A DNA stretch of 64,000 nt from Pseudofulvimonas gallinarii (GCF_004343305.1 NZ_SMAF01000010.1:36171-100170); one strand, 5' to 3'. Counted from the stretch's first letter, positions 26,938-38,891 are shown. The notes: generated by a model not told the origin, from the letters alone. Numbers and translations: made by a program.

Positions 26938-28539
26938 ATGAGCGACCGCGAGGTCATGGAATATGACGTGGTGACCGTTGGCGCCGGCCCTGCCGGGCTC
27001 AGTTTCGCCATGCGCCTGAAGCAGTTGCGGCCCGAGTTGTCGGTCTGCGTCATCGAGAAGGCGTCGGCGGTCGGTGCCCACATCCTCTCCGGCGCGGTCA
27101 TCGAGCCGCAGCCCCTGGACGAGCTGCTGCCGGGCTGGCGCGACAATCCGCCGCCGGTCTGCGTCCCCGCTGGCGACGACGAATTCTGGCTGCTGTCGAA
27201 GACCGGCGGCCGCAAGCTGCCAGTGCCGCCCGGCATGCGCAACCACGGGAATTTCATCGTCTCGCTGGGCGCCCTGTGCGCGTGGCTGGCGCCACAGGCC
27301 GAAGCGCTGGGCGTCGAGATCTTCCCGGGTTTCGCCGCCGCCGAACCGGTGTTCGACGAATCCGGCGCTGTTGCCGGCGTGCGCATCGGCGACATGGGCA
27401 TCGCCCGGGACGGCAGCCACAAGCCCGGCTACACGCAGGGCATCGACATCCGCGCCAAGGTCACCGTGCTCGCCGAAGGCGCGCGCGGCCACCTCACCAA
27501 GCAGCTGGTCAAGCGCTTCGGACTGGACCGCGACAGCGACCCGCAGGGTTACTCGATCGGCATCAAGGAACTGTGGCAACTGCCGTCGGGCCGGACGAAA
27601 CCCGGCAGGATCGTCCACAGCTTCGGCTGGCCGGCCGACAACCGCACCTATGGCGGCAGCTTCGTCTACCACCTGGAGAACGACCAGGTGGCGATCGGCT
27701 ACGTGTCCGGCCTCGACTACGAGGACCCGCGCTACCAGCCCTACGAAGCCTTCCAGCAGTGGAAGAACCATCCGAAGATGAAGGCGCTGCTCGAGGGCGG
27801 CAACATACTCAGCGCCGGCGCGCGCGCCATCGTCACCGGCGGCTACCAGTCGCTGCCGAAGGTGGAAATGCCGGGCGCGCTGCTGATCGGCGACACCGCC
27901 GGCCTGCTCAACGTGCCCAAGGTGAAGGGCACCCACCAGGCCTTCCGCAGCGGCATGCTCGCCGCCGAGCACCTCGTCACCAGCGATCTGTCGCCGGCGG
28001 GCTGGGATGCACGCCTGCGCGCCTCGCCGGCCATGTCCGAGCTGCGCAAGGTGCGCAACATCAAGCCCGCCTTCAAGAAGGGGCTGTGGTTCGGCCTGTT
28101 CAACGCCGCCTGGGAAACCGTCACCGGTGGCCGGTCGCCGTGGACGCTGCGCAACAAGGCGGACTGGAGCAGCCTGGAGAAGATCGGGCACTACGAATCG
28201 CCCAAGCGCGACTACGTCGATCGTACATTGCCGCCACGCGACCGCCTGGCCGGCGTGTACTTCGCCGCCACCGAGCATGACGAGGACCAGCCGGTGCACC
28301 TGCACGTGCTGGACCCGCAGATCTGCGTCACGCGCTGCGCCGAGGAATACGCCAATCCCTGCACGCGCTTCTGCCCCGCCGCCGTGTACGAGATCGTCGA
28401 GGATGGCGCCGGCAAGCGCCTGCAGATCAACGCCGCCAACTGCGTGCATTGCAAGACCTGCGACATCAAGGACCCGTACCAGATCATCAACTGGGTGACG
28501 CCGGAAGGCGGCTCGGGACCGAACTACCAGAACCTCTGA
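26938..28539 (+). CDS. Electron transfer flavoprotein-ubiquinone oxidoreductase
   Basis: Passes electrons from reduced ETF (fatty acid and amino acid oxidation) to ubiquinone at the inner membrane, using FAD and a 4Fe-4S cluster. The 533-residue protein starts with the dinucleotide-binding fold VVTVGAGPAGLSFAMRL, then EKASAVGAHILSGAVIEP; IGDTAGLLNVPKVKGTHQAFRSGMLAAE is the second FAD-contact block; the C-terminal domain has the cluster cysteines in NPCTRFCPAAVYE and NCVHCKTCDIKDPYQIINW. Start at 26938 is chosen because AAGGAG ends 6 nt before it; ATG at 26932 directly abuts that site. The etfAB genes are not in this window. Confidence 0.96.
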   Translation: MSDREVMEYDVVTVGAGPAGLSFAMRLKQLRPELSVCVIEKASAVGAHILSGAVIEPQPLDELLPGWRDNPPPVCVPAGDDEFWLLSKTGGRKLPVPPGMRNHGNFIVSLGALCAWLAPQAEALGVEIFPGFAAAEPVFDESGAVAGVRIGDMGIARDGSHKPGYTQGIDIRAKVTVLAEGARGHLTKQLVKRFGLDRDSDPQGYSIGIKELWQLPSGRTKPGRIVHSFGWPADNRTYGGSFVYHLENDQVAIGYVSGLDYEDPRYQPYEAFQQWKNHPKMKALLEGGNILSAGARAIVTGGYQSLPKVEMPGALLIGDTAGLLNVPKVKGTHQAFRSGMLAAEHLVTSDLSPAGWDARLRASPAMSELRKVRNIKPAFKKGLWFGLFNAAWETVTGGRSPWTLRNKADWSSLEKIGHYESPKRDYVDRTLPPRDRLAGVYFAATEHDEDQPVHLHVLDPQICVTRCAEEYANPCTRFCPAAVYEIVEDGAGKRLQINAANCVHCKTCDIKDPYQIINWVTPEGGSGPNYQNL

Positions 28540-28641
28540 CCGTCGGATCGCATCGACTGCGCCCACCGCATCGCCGGCGGGCGGCTCGTTTCATCGGTCC
28601 ATCGCAGCGGCTTCCACATCGGCCACTTCGCGCCGCGCAAG

Positions 28642-28682
<41 letters not shown>

Positions 28683-28930
28683 GAGCACGGGCGTGGTTCG
28701 CATGTCGTGGCCTGCCACCCGGCGCGGCGGGTCACTGGCCGGTGTCGACACGCTGTCGTCGTGGCGCCGCCGTGATGCCCGACGGTGAAGCGTCGCCATG
28801 TAGCCGCGCCACTGCCCTTGCGGCGCCACACTTCCGGTTCCGTACCCTGACACGGGTTGTGCGCCGCAGCACCTTCCGATCCCTGCCAAGCGCCTTGCGC
28901 GTCGTACCATCGCCGGCCTGAGGAGGGGAG

Positions 28931-31900
28931 ATGATCAGCGACTGGGTGCTTCTGCTGGTGTCGGTGGCCTATGTCGGGCTGCTGTTCGCCGTCGCCTACG
29001 TCGGCGACCGCCGGCCGCTGTATCCGACGCGACCGCGGCTGCGACCGCTGGTGTACAGCCTGGCGCTGGCGGTGTACTGCTCGTCGTGGACGTTCTATGG
29101 CGCGGTCGGCAACGCGATTACTTCAGGCTGGAACTACTTCGCGATCTATCTCGGCCCGATCCTGCTGTTCGTGCTGGCACCCCGCCTGATCGAGCGCATG
29201 ATCCTGATCGCCAAGGACCAGAGCATCACCTCGATCGGCGACTTCATCGCCTCCCGCTTCGGCAAGTCGCAGCCACTGGCGGTGGCGGTCGCGCTGATCG
29301 CGCTGACGGCGGCGGTGCCTTACGTCGCGCTGCAGTTCAAGGCGGTGGCGATGAGCATACAGGTGCTGTCCGGCACCCCGGCCGGCGACACCACGCCGTC
29401 CATCCTGGCCGATACCGCGTTCTGGGTCGCGGTGATGCTGGCGCTGTTCTCGATCCTGTTCGGCACGCGGCAGATCGACGCGACCGAACACCACCACGGC
29501 ATGATGCTGGCAGTGGCGCTGGAATCGATGGTGAAGCTGATCGCCTTCGCCGCCGTCGGCGCCTATGCGGTGTGGCTGCTGTTCCATCCGCCGGAAGCGG
29601 CGACCACCCCGCTGGCGCCGCTGCCCATCGAACGACTGCACTGGCCCGGCGGTTTTCTCGCGCAGACGCTGCTCGCCTTCTGCGCGATGCTCTGCCTGCC
29701 GCGGCAATTCCAGGTTGGCGTGATCGAGTGCGAGGACCCGGCCGACCTCAAGCGTGCGCGCGTCTGGTTCCCGATGTACCTGCTGGTGTTCGTCGCACTG
29801 GTGCCGCCGATCGCGCTGGCCGCCTGGCCGCTGCTGCAGGACAGCGGTGTCTCCGCCGATGCCGCCGTGCTCTGGCTGCCGCTGTCGCAGGGCCAGAACA
29901 CGCTGGCACTGCTGGCCTTCGTCGGCGGCTTCTCGGCCGCGACCGGCATGGTCATCGTCGCCAGTGTCGCGCTCAGCATCATGATCAGCAACGACCTGGT
30001 CATGCCCTGGCTGGTGCGCGTGCGCAAACTGCACCTGGACCGCGATGGCGATCTGTCACGCGTGGTGTTGTGGGTGCGCCGCGTCGGCATTGTCGCGCTG
30101 GCGGCGCTGGCATTCGCCTATTACCGCTTCACCGCGCATTCGGACACGCTGGCGGCAACGGGCCTGCTCGCGTTCGCTGCGGTGGCGCAGTTCATGCCGG
30201 CGATGCTTGCCGGCCTGTTCTGGAATGGCGCCAGTCGCACCGGCGTCATGGCCGGCCTGGTCTGTGGCTACGCGGTGTGGTTCTACACGCTGCTGCTGCC
30301 GACCTTCGCCCGCGCCGGCTGGCTGCCGGACGCCTGGCTGCAGACGGGGCCTTACGGTTTCGAGCTGCTGCGGCCGGAAGCGCTGTTCGGCCTGGGTGGC
30401 TGGACGCCGCTCACGCACGGCGTGTTCTGGTCGCTGGCCTTCAACACGGTGATCCTCGTCCTGCTGTCGCTGCGCAACCAGCCGGGACTCAGTGAACGCC
30501 TGCGCGCTGCGCGATTCCTGGAACCCTATCAGCGGCCGCCACACGAACCGGGCGAAGGCGAGGCGGCTCGCCTGACCATCAACGACCTGCGCGAGCTGGC
30601 GATGCGCCTGCTCGGCGAGAACTTCGTGCGCCGCGCCTTCGCCGACTACGCACGGGAGCGCAACCTCGTGCTGCGGGGCGAAGACCATGCCGACCGGGCG
30701 CTGCTGCAGTTCACCGAGCGCCTGCTCGCCGGCGCCGTCGGCGCCGCGACCGCCCGCCACGTCATGACCGGCGCCCTCAGCGGCAGCGGCCTGGACCTGG
30801 CGCAGGTGGTGAACCTGCTCGACACCGCCTCGCAGGAGCTGCGCTTCAGCCGCGAACTGCTCGGCGTCACCCTGGAACACATGGCGCAGGGCATCAGCGT
30901 CGTCGATCGCGACATGCGCCTGGTGGCCTGGAACCGCCGCTATGTCGAGCTGTTCGACTATCCGGACGGCATGGTCAATCCGGGCACGCCGATCGCCGAA
31001 CTGATCCGCTGCAACGCCGAGCGCGGCCTGCTCGGCGGGCAGGGCGGCGACAGCCTCGACGAACAGGTCGAGAGGCGCCTGTCACACATGCGCCAGGGCA
31101 GCCCGCACCTGCATGTGCGCGAGTGGCCCGACGGCCGCATGATCGAAAGCCGCGGCGAACCGCTGCCCGGTGGCGGCTACCTGATGACCTTCGCCGACAT
31201 CACCGAATACGTGCGCGCCGAGCGCGCGCTGCGCACCGCCAACGAAACGCTGGAACAGCGCGTCATCGAACGCACGCACGAACTCAGCCGCGCGCTGTCC
31301 GCGGAGGCCAGCGCCAAGCAGCTGGCGGAATCCGCGAACCTCAGCAAGACCCGCTTCCTCGCCGCGGCCAGCCACGACCTGCTGCAGCCGCTGCACGCGG
31401 CGCGCCTGTTCGCCTCCGCGCTGCGCGACCATCCCATCGAGGACCGCGCGGTGCGACAGCTTTCCGAGCGCGTCGACAGTTCGCTGCGCGCGGCCGAGGA
31501 GCTGCTCGACGGCCTGCTCGACCTCTCGCGCCTGGATACCGGAAGGCTGCATCCGGACAGCCGCGATTTCGCCGCGGCCGACCTGCTCGCCTCGCTGCGC
31601 GACCAGTTCGCACCGCTGGCGGCGAGCCGCGACATCGAGCTGCGCATCCACGACACGCGCGTCAACGTGCACAGCGATCGCCGCCTGCTGCGGCGCGTGC
31701 TGCAGAACCTGATCGGCAACGCGCTGCGTTACACCGCCACCGGTCGCGTCGTGGTCGGTTGCCGGCGCCGGCGCGACGCCGTCGAGTTCCTGGTCGCCGA
31801 CACCGGCCCGGGCATCCCGATCGAGCACCAGAAGCACATCTTCGACGAATACCTGCGTCTGAACACCGAATCGCCCTGGGACGAACACGGGCTCGGGCTG

Positions 31901-32491
31901 GGCCTCACCATCTGCCAGCGCATCTGCCATCTGCTCGACGCCACCCTGACCCTGCGCTCGCTGCCCGGCCGCGGCAGCATGTTCATGGTCCGCGTTCCCT
32001 ACGCACATGCGCAGGTCGTGCAGCGCGAGCGTCCCGCCGTCATCGGCAGTCCCGGGTCGCTGGAAGGCATGAGCGTGCTCTGCCTCGACAACGACCGTGC
32101 CATCCTCGATGCCATGCGGGCGCTGTTCGACCGCTGGCAGGTCACGATGATCGCCGCCGCCAGCGTCGACGAGGCCCTGCGCCTGTGCCAGCAGGACAAG
32201 CCGGACGCGCTGCTGGTGGACTTCCACCTGCATGACCGCATGGACGGCATCGATGCCCTGCATGCGTTGCAGGGCTGCTGGCCCGGCGCACCGCCGCGCG
32301 GCGCCCTGGTCACCGCCGACAGCAGCGAGACGCTCACGGCGCGCGCGCGCGCCGCCGGCTTTGTCGTCATGCGCAAGCCGGTGAAGCCGGCGGTATTGCG
32401 TGCGCAGCTGGGTGCCGCCTGGAGCGCGCTGCAGTTGTCGCGGCAGACGCCCAACCGGCGGGCCAGCGACAGGCCGCCACCCGGGCCCTGA
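28931..32491 (+). CDS. crbS: CrbS-type hybrid sensor histidine kinase with sodium/solute symporter domain
   Basis: A 1186-residue membrane protein. Residues 1-~520 form a sodium:solute symporter (SSS) module with ~12-13 helices (YCSSWTFYGAVGNAITSGWNYFAIYLGP near the start). Then a ~100-residue linker, a PAS domain (~640-760, VTLEHMAQGISVVDRDMRLVAWN), a coiled segment (EQRVIERTHELSRAL), HisKA with FLAAASHDLLQPLHAARL (phospho-His ~815), an HATPase with LIGNALRYTATG and DTGPGIP, and a C-terminal receiver with phospho-Asp ~1097 (LLVDFHL). CrbS with CrbR forms the acetate switch that turns on acs in Vibrio and Pseudomonas; the nearby LuxR-type regulator and acs support that role. AGGAGGGGAG precedes the ATG. 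Confidence 0.9.
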   Translation: MISDWVLLLVSVAYVGLLFAVAYVGDRRPLYPTRPRLRPLVYSLALAVYCSSWTFYGAVGNAITSGWNYFAIYLGPILLFVLAPRLIERMILIAKDQSITSIGDFIASRFGKSQPLAVAVALIALTAAVPYVALQFKAVAMSIQVLSGTPAGDTTPSILADTAFWVAVMLALFSILFGTRQIDATEHHHGMMLAVALESMVKLIAFAAVGAYAVWLLFHPPEAATTPLAPLPIERLHWPGGFLAQTLLAFCAMLCLPRQFQVGVIECEDPADLKRARVWFPMYLLVFVALVPPIALAAWPLLQDSGVSADAAVLWLPLSQGQNTLALLAFVGGFSAATGMVIVASVALSIMISNDLVMPWLVRVRKLHLDRDGDLSRVVLWVRRVGIVALAALAFAYYRFTAHSDTLAATGLLAFAAVAQFMPAMLAGLFWNGASRTGVMAGLVCGYAVWFYTLLLPTFARAGWLPDAWLQTGPYGFELLRPEALFGLGGWTPLTHGVFWSLAFNTVILVLLSLRNQPGLSERLRAARFLEPYQRPPHEPGEGEAARLTINDLRELAMRLLGENFVRRAFADYARERNLVLRGEDHADRALLQFTERLLAGAVGAATARHVMTGALSGSGLDLAQVVNLLDTASQELRFSRELLGVTLEHMAQGISVVDRDMRLVAWNRRYVELFDYPDGMVNPGTPIAELIRCNAERGLLGGQGGDSLDEQVERRLSHMRQGSPHLHVREWPDGRMIESRGEPLPGGGYLMTFADITEYVRAERALRTANETLEQRVIERTHELSRALSAEASAKQLAESANLSKTRFLAAASHDLLQPLHAARLFASALRDHPIEDRAVRQLSERVDSSLRAAEELLDGLLDLSRLDTGRLHPDSRDFAAADLLASLRDQFAPLAASRDIELRIHDTRVNVHSDRRLLRRVLQNLIGNALRYTATGRVVVGCRRRRDAVEFLVADTGPGIPIEHQKHIFDEYLRLNTESPWDEHGLGLGLTICQRICHLLDATLTLRSLPGRGSMFMVRVPYAHAQVVQRERPAVIGSPGSLEGMSVLCLDNDRAILDAMRALFDRWQVTMIAAASVDEALRLCQQDKPDALLVDFHLHDRMDGIDALHALQGCWPGAPPRGALVTADSSETLTARARAAGFVVMRKPVKPAVLRAQLGAAWSALQLSRQTPNRRASDRPPPGP

Positions 32492-32557
32492 CAGCGCCTG
32501 CTTGCGCACGTTGCCTGCCGGGTGAAGCCACCGCGCGGACGGGCGCTGCACGCGGCT

Positions 32558-32589
32558 GCAGCGGGAGCAGCGGGAGCAGCGGGAGCAGC
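32558..32589. repeat. 9-bp tandem repeat GCAGCGGGA, three copies plus part
   Basis: Units at 32558, 32567 and 32576 plus a partial fourth, in the 223-bp gap between the convergent crbS-like and crbR-like genes. No clear terminator hairpin with a U-tract was found in this gap. Confidence 0.75.
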
Positions 32590-32714
32590 CGTCAGGCTTG
32601 ACCGGATTGCAGGAAGAACCGGCGCTGCGACGCTGTCGCAATGAACCATCCCGGCCCGGCATCGTCGATACCCGGGACCCGGGCAGCAGGCGCCGTCGCG
32701 TCGCCCGCTGCCGA

Positions 32715-33371
32715 TCAGCCGGCCGGCATCGACGGCGTGCCGCCTTCCAGTGCCAGCCTTCCCGTCAACACCAGCACCTGGGTGCGATTGCTGGCGCCAA
32801 GCTTGCGCATGATCGCCGTCATGTGCGCCTTGATGGTCGCCTCCGACACACCCAGCTCCCAGGCGATCTGCTTGTTCAGCAGGCCTTCGCCGAGCATCAG
32901 CAGCACACGGAACTGCTGCGGCGTCAGCTCGGCGATGCGCGCGGCGAGGTCGGCATCATCCGGCGACGACGTCTCGCCGGCTTCGACATCCGGCGGCAGC
33001 CAGACCTGGCCATCCATCACCTGCGCAAGCGCGTCGGAAATCACTTCGAGGCTGGCCGACTTGGGGATGAATCCGGAAGCACCGAAGGCGATGGCCTGGC
33101 GCATCGTCGCCGCTTCCTCACGCGCCGACACCACCACGACCGGCACCTGCGGATACTGGCCGCGGATATGCACCAGCGCGTTGAAGCCATGTGCACCGGG
33201 CATGTTCAGGTCGAGCAGCAGCAGGTCGGCATCCGGATGCGCGGCCGCCATGTCGAGCAGTCCCGATACGCTGTCCGCTTCGACCAGCTGGGCGTCGGGC
33301 ATTGCGCGCGTCACCGCGCGCTTGAGCGCATCGCGGAACAGCGGGTGGTCATCGGCGATCAGGATTTCCAT
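32715..33371 (-). CDS. crbR: CrbR-type LuxR family response regulator
   Basis: A 218-residue two-component regulator. The receiver (1-~120) has the acidic pair in LIADDHPLF, phospho-acceptor Asp in LLLLDLNMPGAHG and the conserved Lys in GFIPKSAS. The C-terminal domain (~150-210) is a LuxR/GerE helix-turn-helix: LTPQQFRVLLMLGEGLLNKQIAWELGVSEATIKAHMTAIMRKLGASNRTQ. Position between the hybrid kinase and acs identifies it as the acetate-switch regulator. It lies 111 bp downstream of acs on the same strand, so it may be co-transcribed and form a positive loop (inference). Confidence 0.88.
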   Translation of the reverse strand: MEILIADDHPLFRDALKRAVTRAMPDAQLVEADSVSGLLDMAAAHPDADLLLLDLNMPGAHGFNALVHIRGQYPQVPVVVVSAREEAATMRQAIAFGASGFIPKSASLEVISDALAQVMDGQVWLPPDVEAGETSSPDDADLAARIAELTPQQFRVLLMLGEGLLNKQIAWELGVSEATIKAHMTAIMRKLGASNRTQVLVLTGRLALEGGTPSMPAG

Positions 33372-33482
33372 CGGGCCCCAGGGTATGAGCGACCAGGTCG
33401 CGCAACGTCATGCCAGCCAGCACGCGGTGCGATCCCGGTCCATTGCGGGCAGCGACCGCCTGCAGCGGGACACGATGCCATG

Positions 33483-35432
<1,950 letters not shown>

Positions 35433-35448
35433 GGGCGAAACTCCTGTG

Positions 35449-35519
35449 TCTGAACGGATCTGACCGGCACTATTCGGTCTGCAGCGGGGTTCACCAATTA
35501 GACTTTGGTCTGACCGGCA
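35449..35519 (-). promoter_or_regulatory. acs control region: promoter with overlapping ACCAA-N7-TTGGT and phased TCTGACCGGCA repeats
   Basis: On the minus strand a -35 TTGGTG (35492-35497) and -10 AATAGT (35469-35474) are spaced by 17 bp. An inverted repeat ACCAA-N7-TTGGT (35493-35509) overlaps the -35, as expected for an activator site. Direct repeats of TCTGACCGGCA start at 35459 and 35509 (exactly 50 bp apart), and a degenerate copy TCTGAACGGAT starts at 35449, all in 10-bp phase. CrbR is the obvious candidate regulator; its site is not known to me from sequence. Confidence 0.5.
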
Positions 35520-35728
35520 GGTCTTGTCGCGTCGCAACAGCCCGGCTGCATCGGCCTTGGATACAGCCTCATCCTGCAGGCATCGCTGCCGAATCAACGC
35601 ACTGTGCATCGCAACAACGCGCCCGCGCAGCGGTGATCCGGATCACAGCGCTCGACCAATGGCGAATATCCGCGGCCAGGGCCGCCCGCCATCGTGCTCC
35701 CGTTCTCGACTCTAGGGAGGAGTACAGG

Positions 35729-37126
35729 ATGAAACCCCATCAGCAAGGAAGGCCTGCGCGGCGCTTCACCTGCCTGGCATTCGCCATCGCGACATCGCTG
35801 GGCGCCAGCGCCGCCTACGCACAGACCGATCGCGAACGCGCGCTGGAGGAACGCGTGGCGCAACTCGAAGCGGTTGTGCAGCAGCTGCTCGAACAGCAGC
35901 AGTCGATCCGCAGTGAAACCGCCGCCGTCCGCACCGAACAGAGTGCGCAGGCGGCGCGTCTCGACGCGATTCCGGCCGCCGCGGCCCTGCCGGCCGGTAC
36001 CGCTGCCATCCAGGCGAGCACGCTGACGCCGGCTGCGAATCCCGGCACACGCCTGACCTACGGCGGCTTCATCAAGCTCGACGCCATGGCGACGAACACC
36101 AGTGACGGAGAACTGGCCGAAGGTGCCGGTGGCGCACGGGCGCTCTACCTGCCCGGCGCGATCCCCGTGGGCGGCACCGACGAAGGCGCCGACCTGGACA
36201 TGCACGCGCAGTTCTCGCGGTTCTGGCTGTCCGCGGACACCACGCTGGACTCCGGCGACAAACTGCGCGGCTACCTGGAATTCGACCTGTTCGGCAGCGC
36301 GCTCGGCAACGAAGCGGCCACCAACACCTACGGCGTGACCATCCGCCATGCCTATGCCACCTGGAACAAGTGGCTGGCCGGCCAGACCTGGTCGAACTTC
36401 CAGGATGTCGCGGCGCTGCCCGACTCCGTCGACTTCATCGGCCCGACCGACGGCACCACGTTCGTGCGCCAGGCGCAGCTGCGCTACACCACGGGCAACT
36501 GGTCGTTCTCGGCGGAAAACCCGGAAACCCTGGTCACGCCGCACGGTGGCGGCGCGCGCATCAGCAGTGAGGACAACAGCCTGCCGGACTTCACCGTGCG
36601 CTACACGCGCAAGGGTGACTGGGGCCACTTCGGCATTGCCGGACTGTTCCGCCAGCTCCGCTACGAAAACCCGGCGACCAGCATCGAGGACAGCATCACC
36701 GGCTACGGCGTCAGTGCCTCCGGCCGCTTCGTGCTCGGACCCAGGGACGACATCCGCTACATGCTGACCGCCGGTCGCGGCATCAGCCGCTACATCGGCC
36801 TGGCGATCACCAATGACGCCGTACTGGACGCGGGCGGCGAGCTGGATGCCATCGACACGCTGGCCGGATTCGTCGCATGGCGCCACGCCTTCAACGCGAA
36901 GTTCCGCACCAACCTGTTCTACGCGCGATCGCAATACGACAACGACACCGCCAACACGGGGCTGGGCATCACCAAGCAGGTGCACAGTTTCCATGCGAAC
37001 GCGATCTGGACGCCCCTGCCCAAGCTCGACCTGGGCCTTGAACTCATGTACGGCGTGCGCGAGCTCGAGAACGGTGCCGACGGCGACCTGACCCGTCTGC
37101 ATTTCCACGCCAAGTACAGCTTCTGA
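35729..37126 (+). CDS. DcaP-like outer-membrane porin
   Basis: A 465-residue porin. Signal peptide ~1-31 (ends AYAQ). A short coiled coil follows (RERALEERVAQLEAVVQQLL, ~35-75), then a 16-strand-type barrel opening with LTYGGFIKLDAMATNTSDG and ending HFHAKYSF, with a terminal Phe. The segment LPDSVDFIGPTDGTTFVRQAQLRYT is typical of the DcaP family of trimeric porins for negatively charged small acids. GGGAGGAG precedes the ATG at 35729. It is divergent from acs and 14 bp upstream of the MFS gene, so porin and transporter form an operon that probably imports acetate or other carboxylates (inference). Confidence 0.88.
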   Translation: MKPHQQGRPARRFTCLAFAIATSLGASAAYAQTDRERALEERVAQLEAVVQQLLEQQQSIRSETAAVRTEQSAQAARLDAIPAAAALPAGTAAIQASTLTPAANPGTRLTYGGFIKLDAMATNTSDGELAEGAGGARALYLPGAIPVGGTDEGADLDMHAQFSRFWLSADTTLDSGDKLRGYLEFDLFGSALGNEAATNTYGVTIRHAYATWNKWLAGQTWSNFQDVAALPDSVDFIGPTDGTTFVRQAQLRYTTGNWSFSAENPETLVTPHGGGARISSEDNSLPDFTVRYTRKGDWGHFGIAGLFRQLRYENPATSIEDSITGYGVSASGRFVLGPRDDIRYMLTAGRGISRYIGLAITNDAVLDAGGELDAIDTLAGFVAWRHAFNAKFRTNLFYARSQYDNDTANTGLGITKQVHSFHANAIWTPLPKLDLGLELMYGVRELENGADGDLTRLHFHAKYSF

Positions 37127-37140
37127 GGAGAGCCGAGACC

Positions 37141-38817
37141 ATGTCCACAACCGCTGACCGAATCCCGGCCGCAAGCACGCCGATGACCCGGGAACACAAG
37201 AAGGTGATCCTCGCTTCCAGCCTGGGCACCGTGTTCGAGTGGTACGACTTCTACCTGTACGGCTCGCTGGCGGCCGTCATTGCCGTGCACTTCTTCTCGG
37301 CCCTGCCACCCAGCAGCGCTTTCATCATGGCGCTGCTGACCTTTGCCGCCGGTTTCGCAGTGCGTCCCTTTGGCGCCATCGTGTTCGGCCGGCTCGGTGA
37401 CCTGATCGGCCGCAAATACACCTTCCTCATCACCATCGTGATCATGGGCGTGTCGACCTTCCTGGTCGGCGTGCTGCCGACCTACGACACCATAGGCATG
37501 GCGGCGCCCATTCTTCTGGTCGTGTTGCGCTGCCTTCAGGGCCTCGCCCTTGGCGGTGAGTACGGTGGCGCAGCCACCTACGTCGCCGAACACGCACCAC
37601 CCGGCAAGCGCGGCCTGTACACCAGCTTCATCCAGACGACAGCCACCGTCGGCCTGTTCCTGTCGCTGCTGGTGATCCTCGGCGTGCGCACCCTGCTCGG
37701 CGAAGAAGCCTTCCGCGAATGGGGCTGGCGTATTCCGTTCCTGATCTCCTTCCTGCTGCTGGTGATTTCGATCTGGATCCGCATGCAGCTCAACGAGTCG
37801 CCGCTGTTCCGGAAGATGAAGGAAGAAGGCACGCGTTCGAAGGCACCACTGACCGAAAGCTTCGGCAACTGGTCGAACGGCAAGATCGTCCTGCTGGCCC
37901 TGCTCGGTGCCACTGCGGGCCAGGCTGTGGTGTGGTACGCCGGCCAGTTCTACGCGCTGTTCTTCATGACCCAGACGCTCAAGGTCGACGCCGTCACCGC
38001 CAACCTGTTCATCGCCGCGGCACTGGCGATCGCCACCGGCGGCTTCATCCTGTTCGGCTGGCTGTCCGACAAGATCGGTCGCAAGCCGATCATCATGGCC
38101 GGCTGCCTGCTGGCGATGCTGACCTACTTCCCGATCTTCAAGGGCCTGACGCACTACGCGAACCCGGCCCTGGAGCGCGCCATGGCGACGTCGCCGGGCG
38201 TGGTCATCGCCGACCCGAGCGACTGCTCGTTCCAGTTCGTTCCCGGCGAGTTGAAGAGCCACGTCAAGTTCAACAACTCCTGCGACATCGTCAAGAACCT
38301 GCTCAACCAGCGCAGCGTGACCTACACCAACCAGGATGCCGCGCCCGGCTCCCTGGCACGGGTGAAGATCGGCGATACCGAGATCCAGAGCGTCGACCTG
38401 AGCCGCATGACGCCGGAAGAAGCCCAGGCGGCGCAGGCGAAGCTGACGGCGGACGTCACCGCCGCCATCGACGCCGCCGGTTATCCGAAGACCGCCGACA
38501 ACAGCCAGATGAACAAGCCTATGGTGCTGTTGCTGCTGACCATCCTGGTGCTGTACGTGACCATGGTCTACGGCCCCATCGCCGCCTGGCTGGTCGAACT
38601 GTTCCCGACGCGCATCCGCTACACCTCGATGTCGCTGCCCTACCACATCGGCAACGGCTGGTTCGGCGGTTTCCTGCCGACCACTGCATTCGCCGTGGTG
38701 CTGCTCACCGGCAACATCTACTCGGGCCTGTGGTATCCGATCATCGTCGCCGGCATGACCTTCATCATCGGCTCGCTGTTCCTGCGCGAGACCAAGGACG
38801 TCGATATTTCGAAGTAG
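37141..38817 (+). CDS. MFS transporter of the metabolite:H+ symporter (ProP/KgtP-like) type
   Basis: A 558-residue inner-membrane symporter with 12 helices. MHS signatures: SSLGTVFEWYDFYLYGSLA (first helix), FAVRPFGAIVFGRLGDLIGRKYTFL, CLQGLALGGEYGGAATYVAEHAP, and FPTRIRYTSMSLPYHIGNGWFGGFLP in the second half. Odd: a soluble insert of ~125 residues (about 345-465) with Cys-containing and charged segments lies between late helices, making it ~100 residues longer than ProP or KgtP. Sharing an operon with the DcaP-like porin next to acs suggests a carboxylate substrate (inference). Confidence 0.9.
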   Translation: MSTTADRIPAASTPMTREHKKVILASSLGTVFEWYDFYLYGSLAAVIAVHFFSALPPSSAFIMALLTFAAGFAVRPFGAIVFGRLGDLIGRKYTFLITIVIMGVSTFLVGVLPTYDTIGMAAPILLVVLRCLQGLALGGEYGGAATYVAEHAPPGKRGLYTSFIQTTATVGLFLSLLVILGVRTLLGEEAFREWGWRIPFLISFLLLVISIWIRMQLNESPLFRKMKEEGTRSKAPLTESFGNWSNGKIVLLALLGATAGQAVVWYAGQFYALFFMTQTLKVDAVTANLFIAAALAIATGGFILFGWLSDKIGRKPIIMAGCLLAMLTYFPIFKGLTHYANPALERAMATSPGVVIADPSDCSFQFVPGELKSHVKFNNSCDIVKNLLNQRSVTYTNQDAAPGSLARVKIGDTEIQSVDLSRMTPEEAQAAQAKLTADVTAAIDAAGYPKTADNSQMNKPMVLLLLTILVLYVTMVYGPIAAWLVELFPTRIRYTSMSLPYHIGNGWFGGFLPTTAFAVVLLTGNIYSGLWYPIIVAGMTFIIGSLFLRETKDVDISK

Positions 38818-38864
38818 CACTCTCCCTGATGGCGCGCGGCCGCATCCGCACGCAATCGACTTGT

Positions 38865-38891
38865 GCGCCGGCCTTGCCGGCGCTCTTTTTT
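38865..38891 (+). terminator. Intrinsic terminator of the porin-MFS operon
   Basis: GCGCCGGC - CTT - GCCGGCGC (38865-38883), a perfect 8-bp stem, followed by TCTTTTTT, 48 bp past the MFS stop. Confidence 0.92.
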
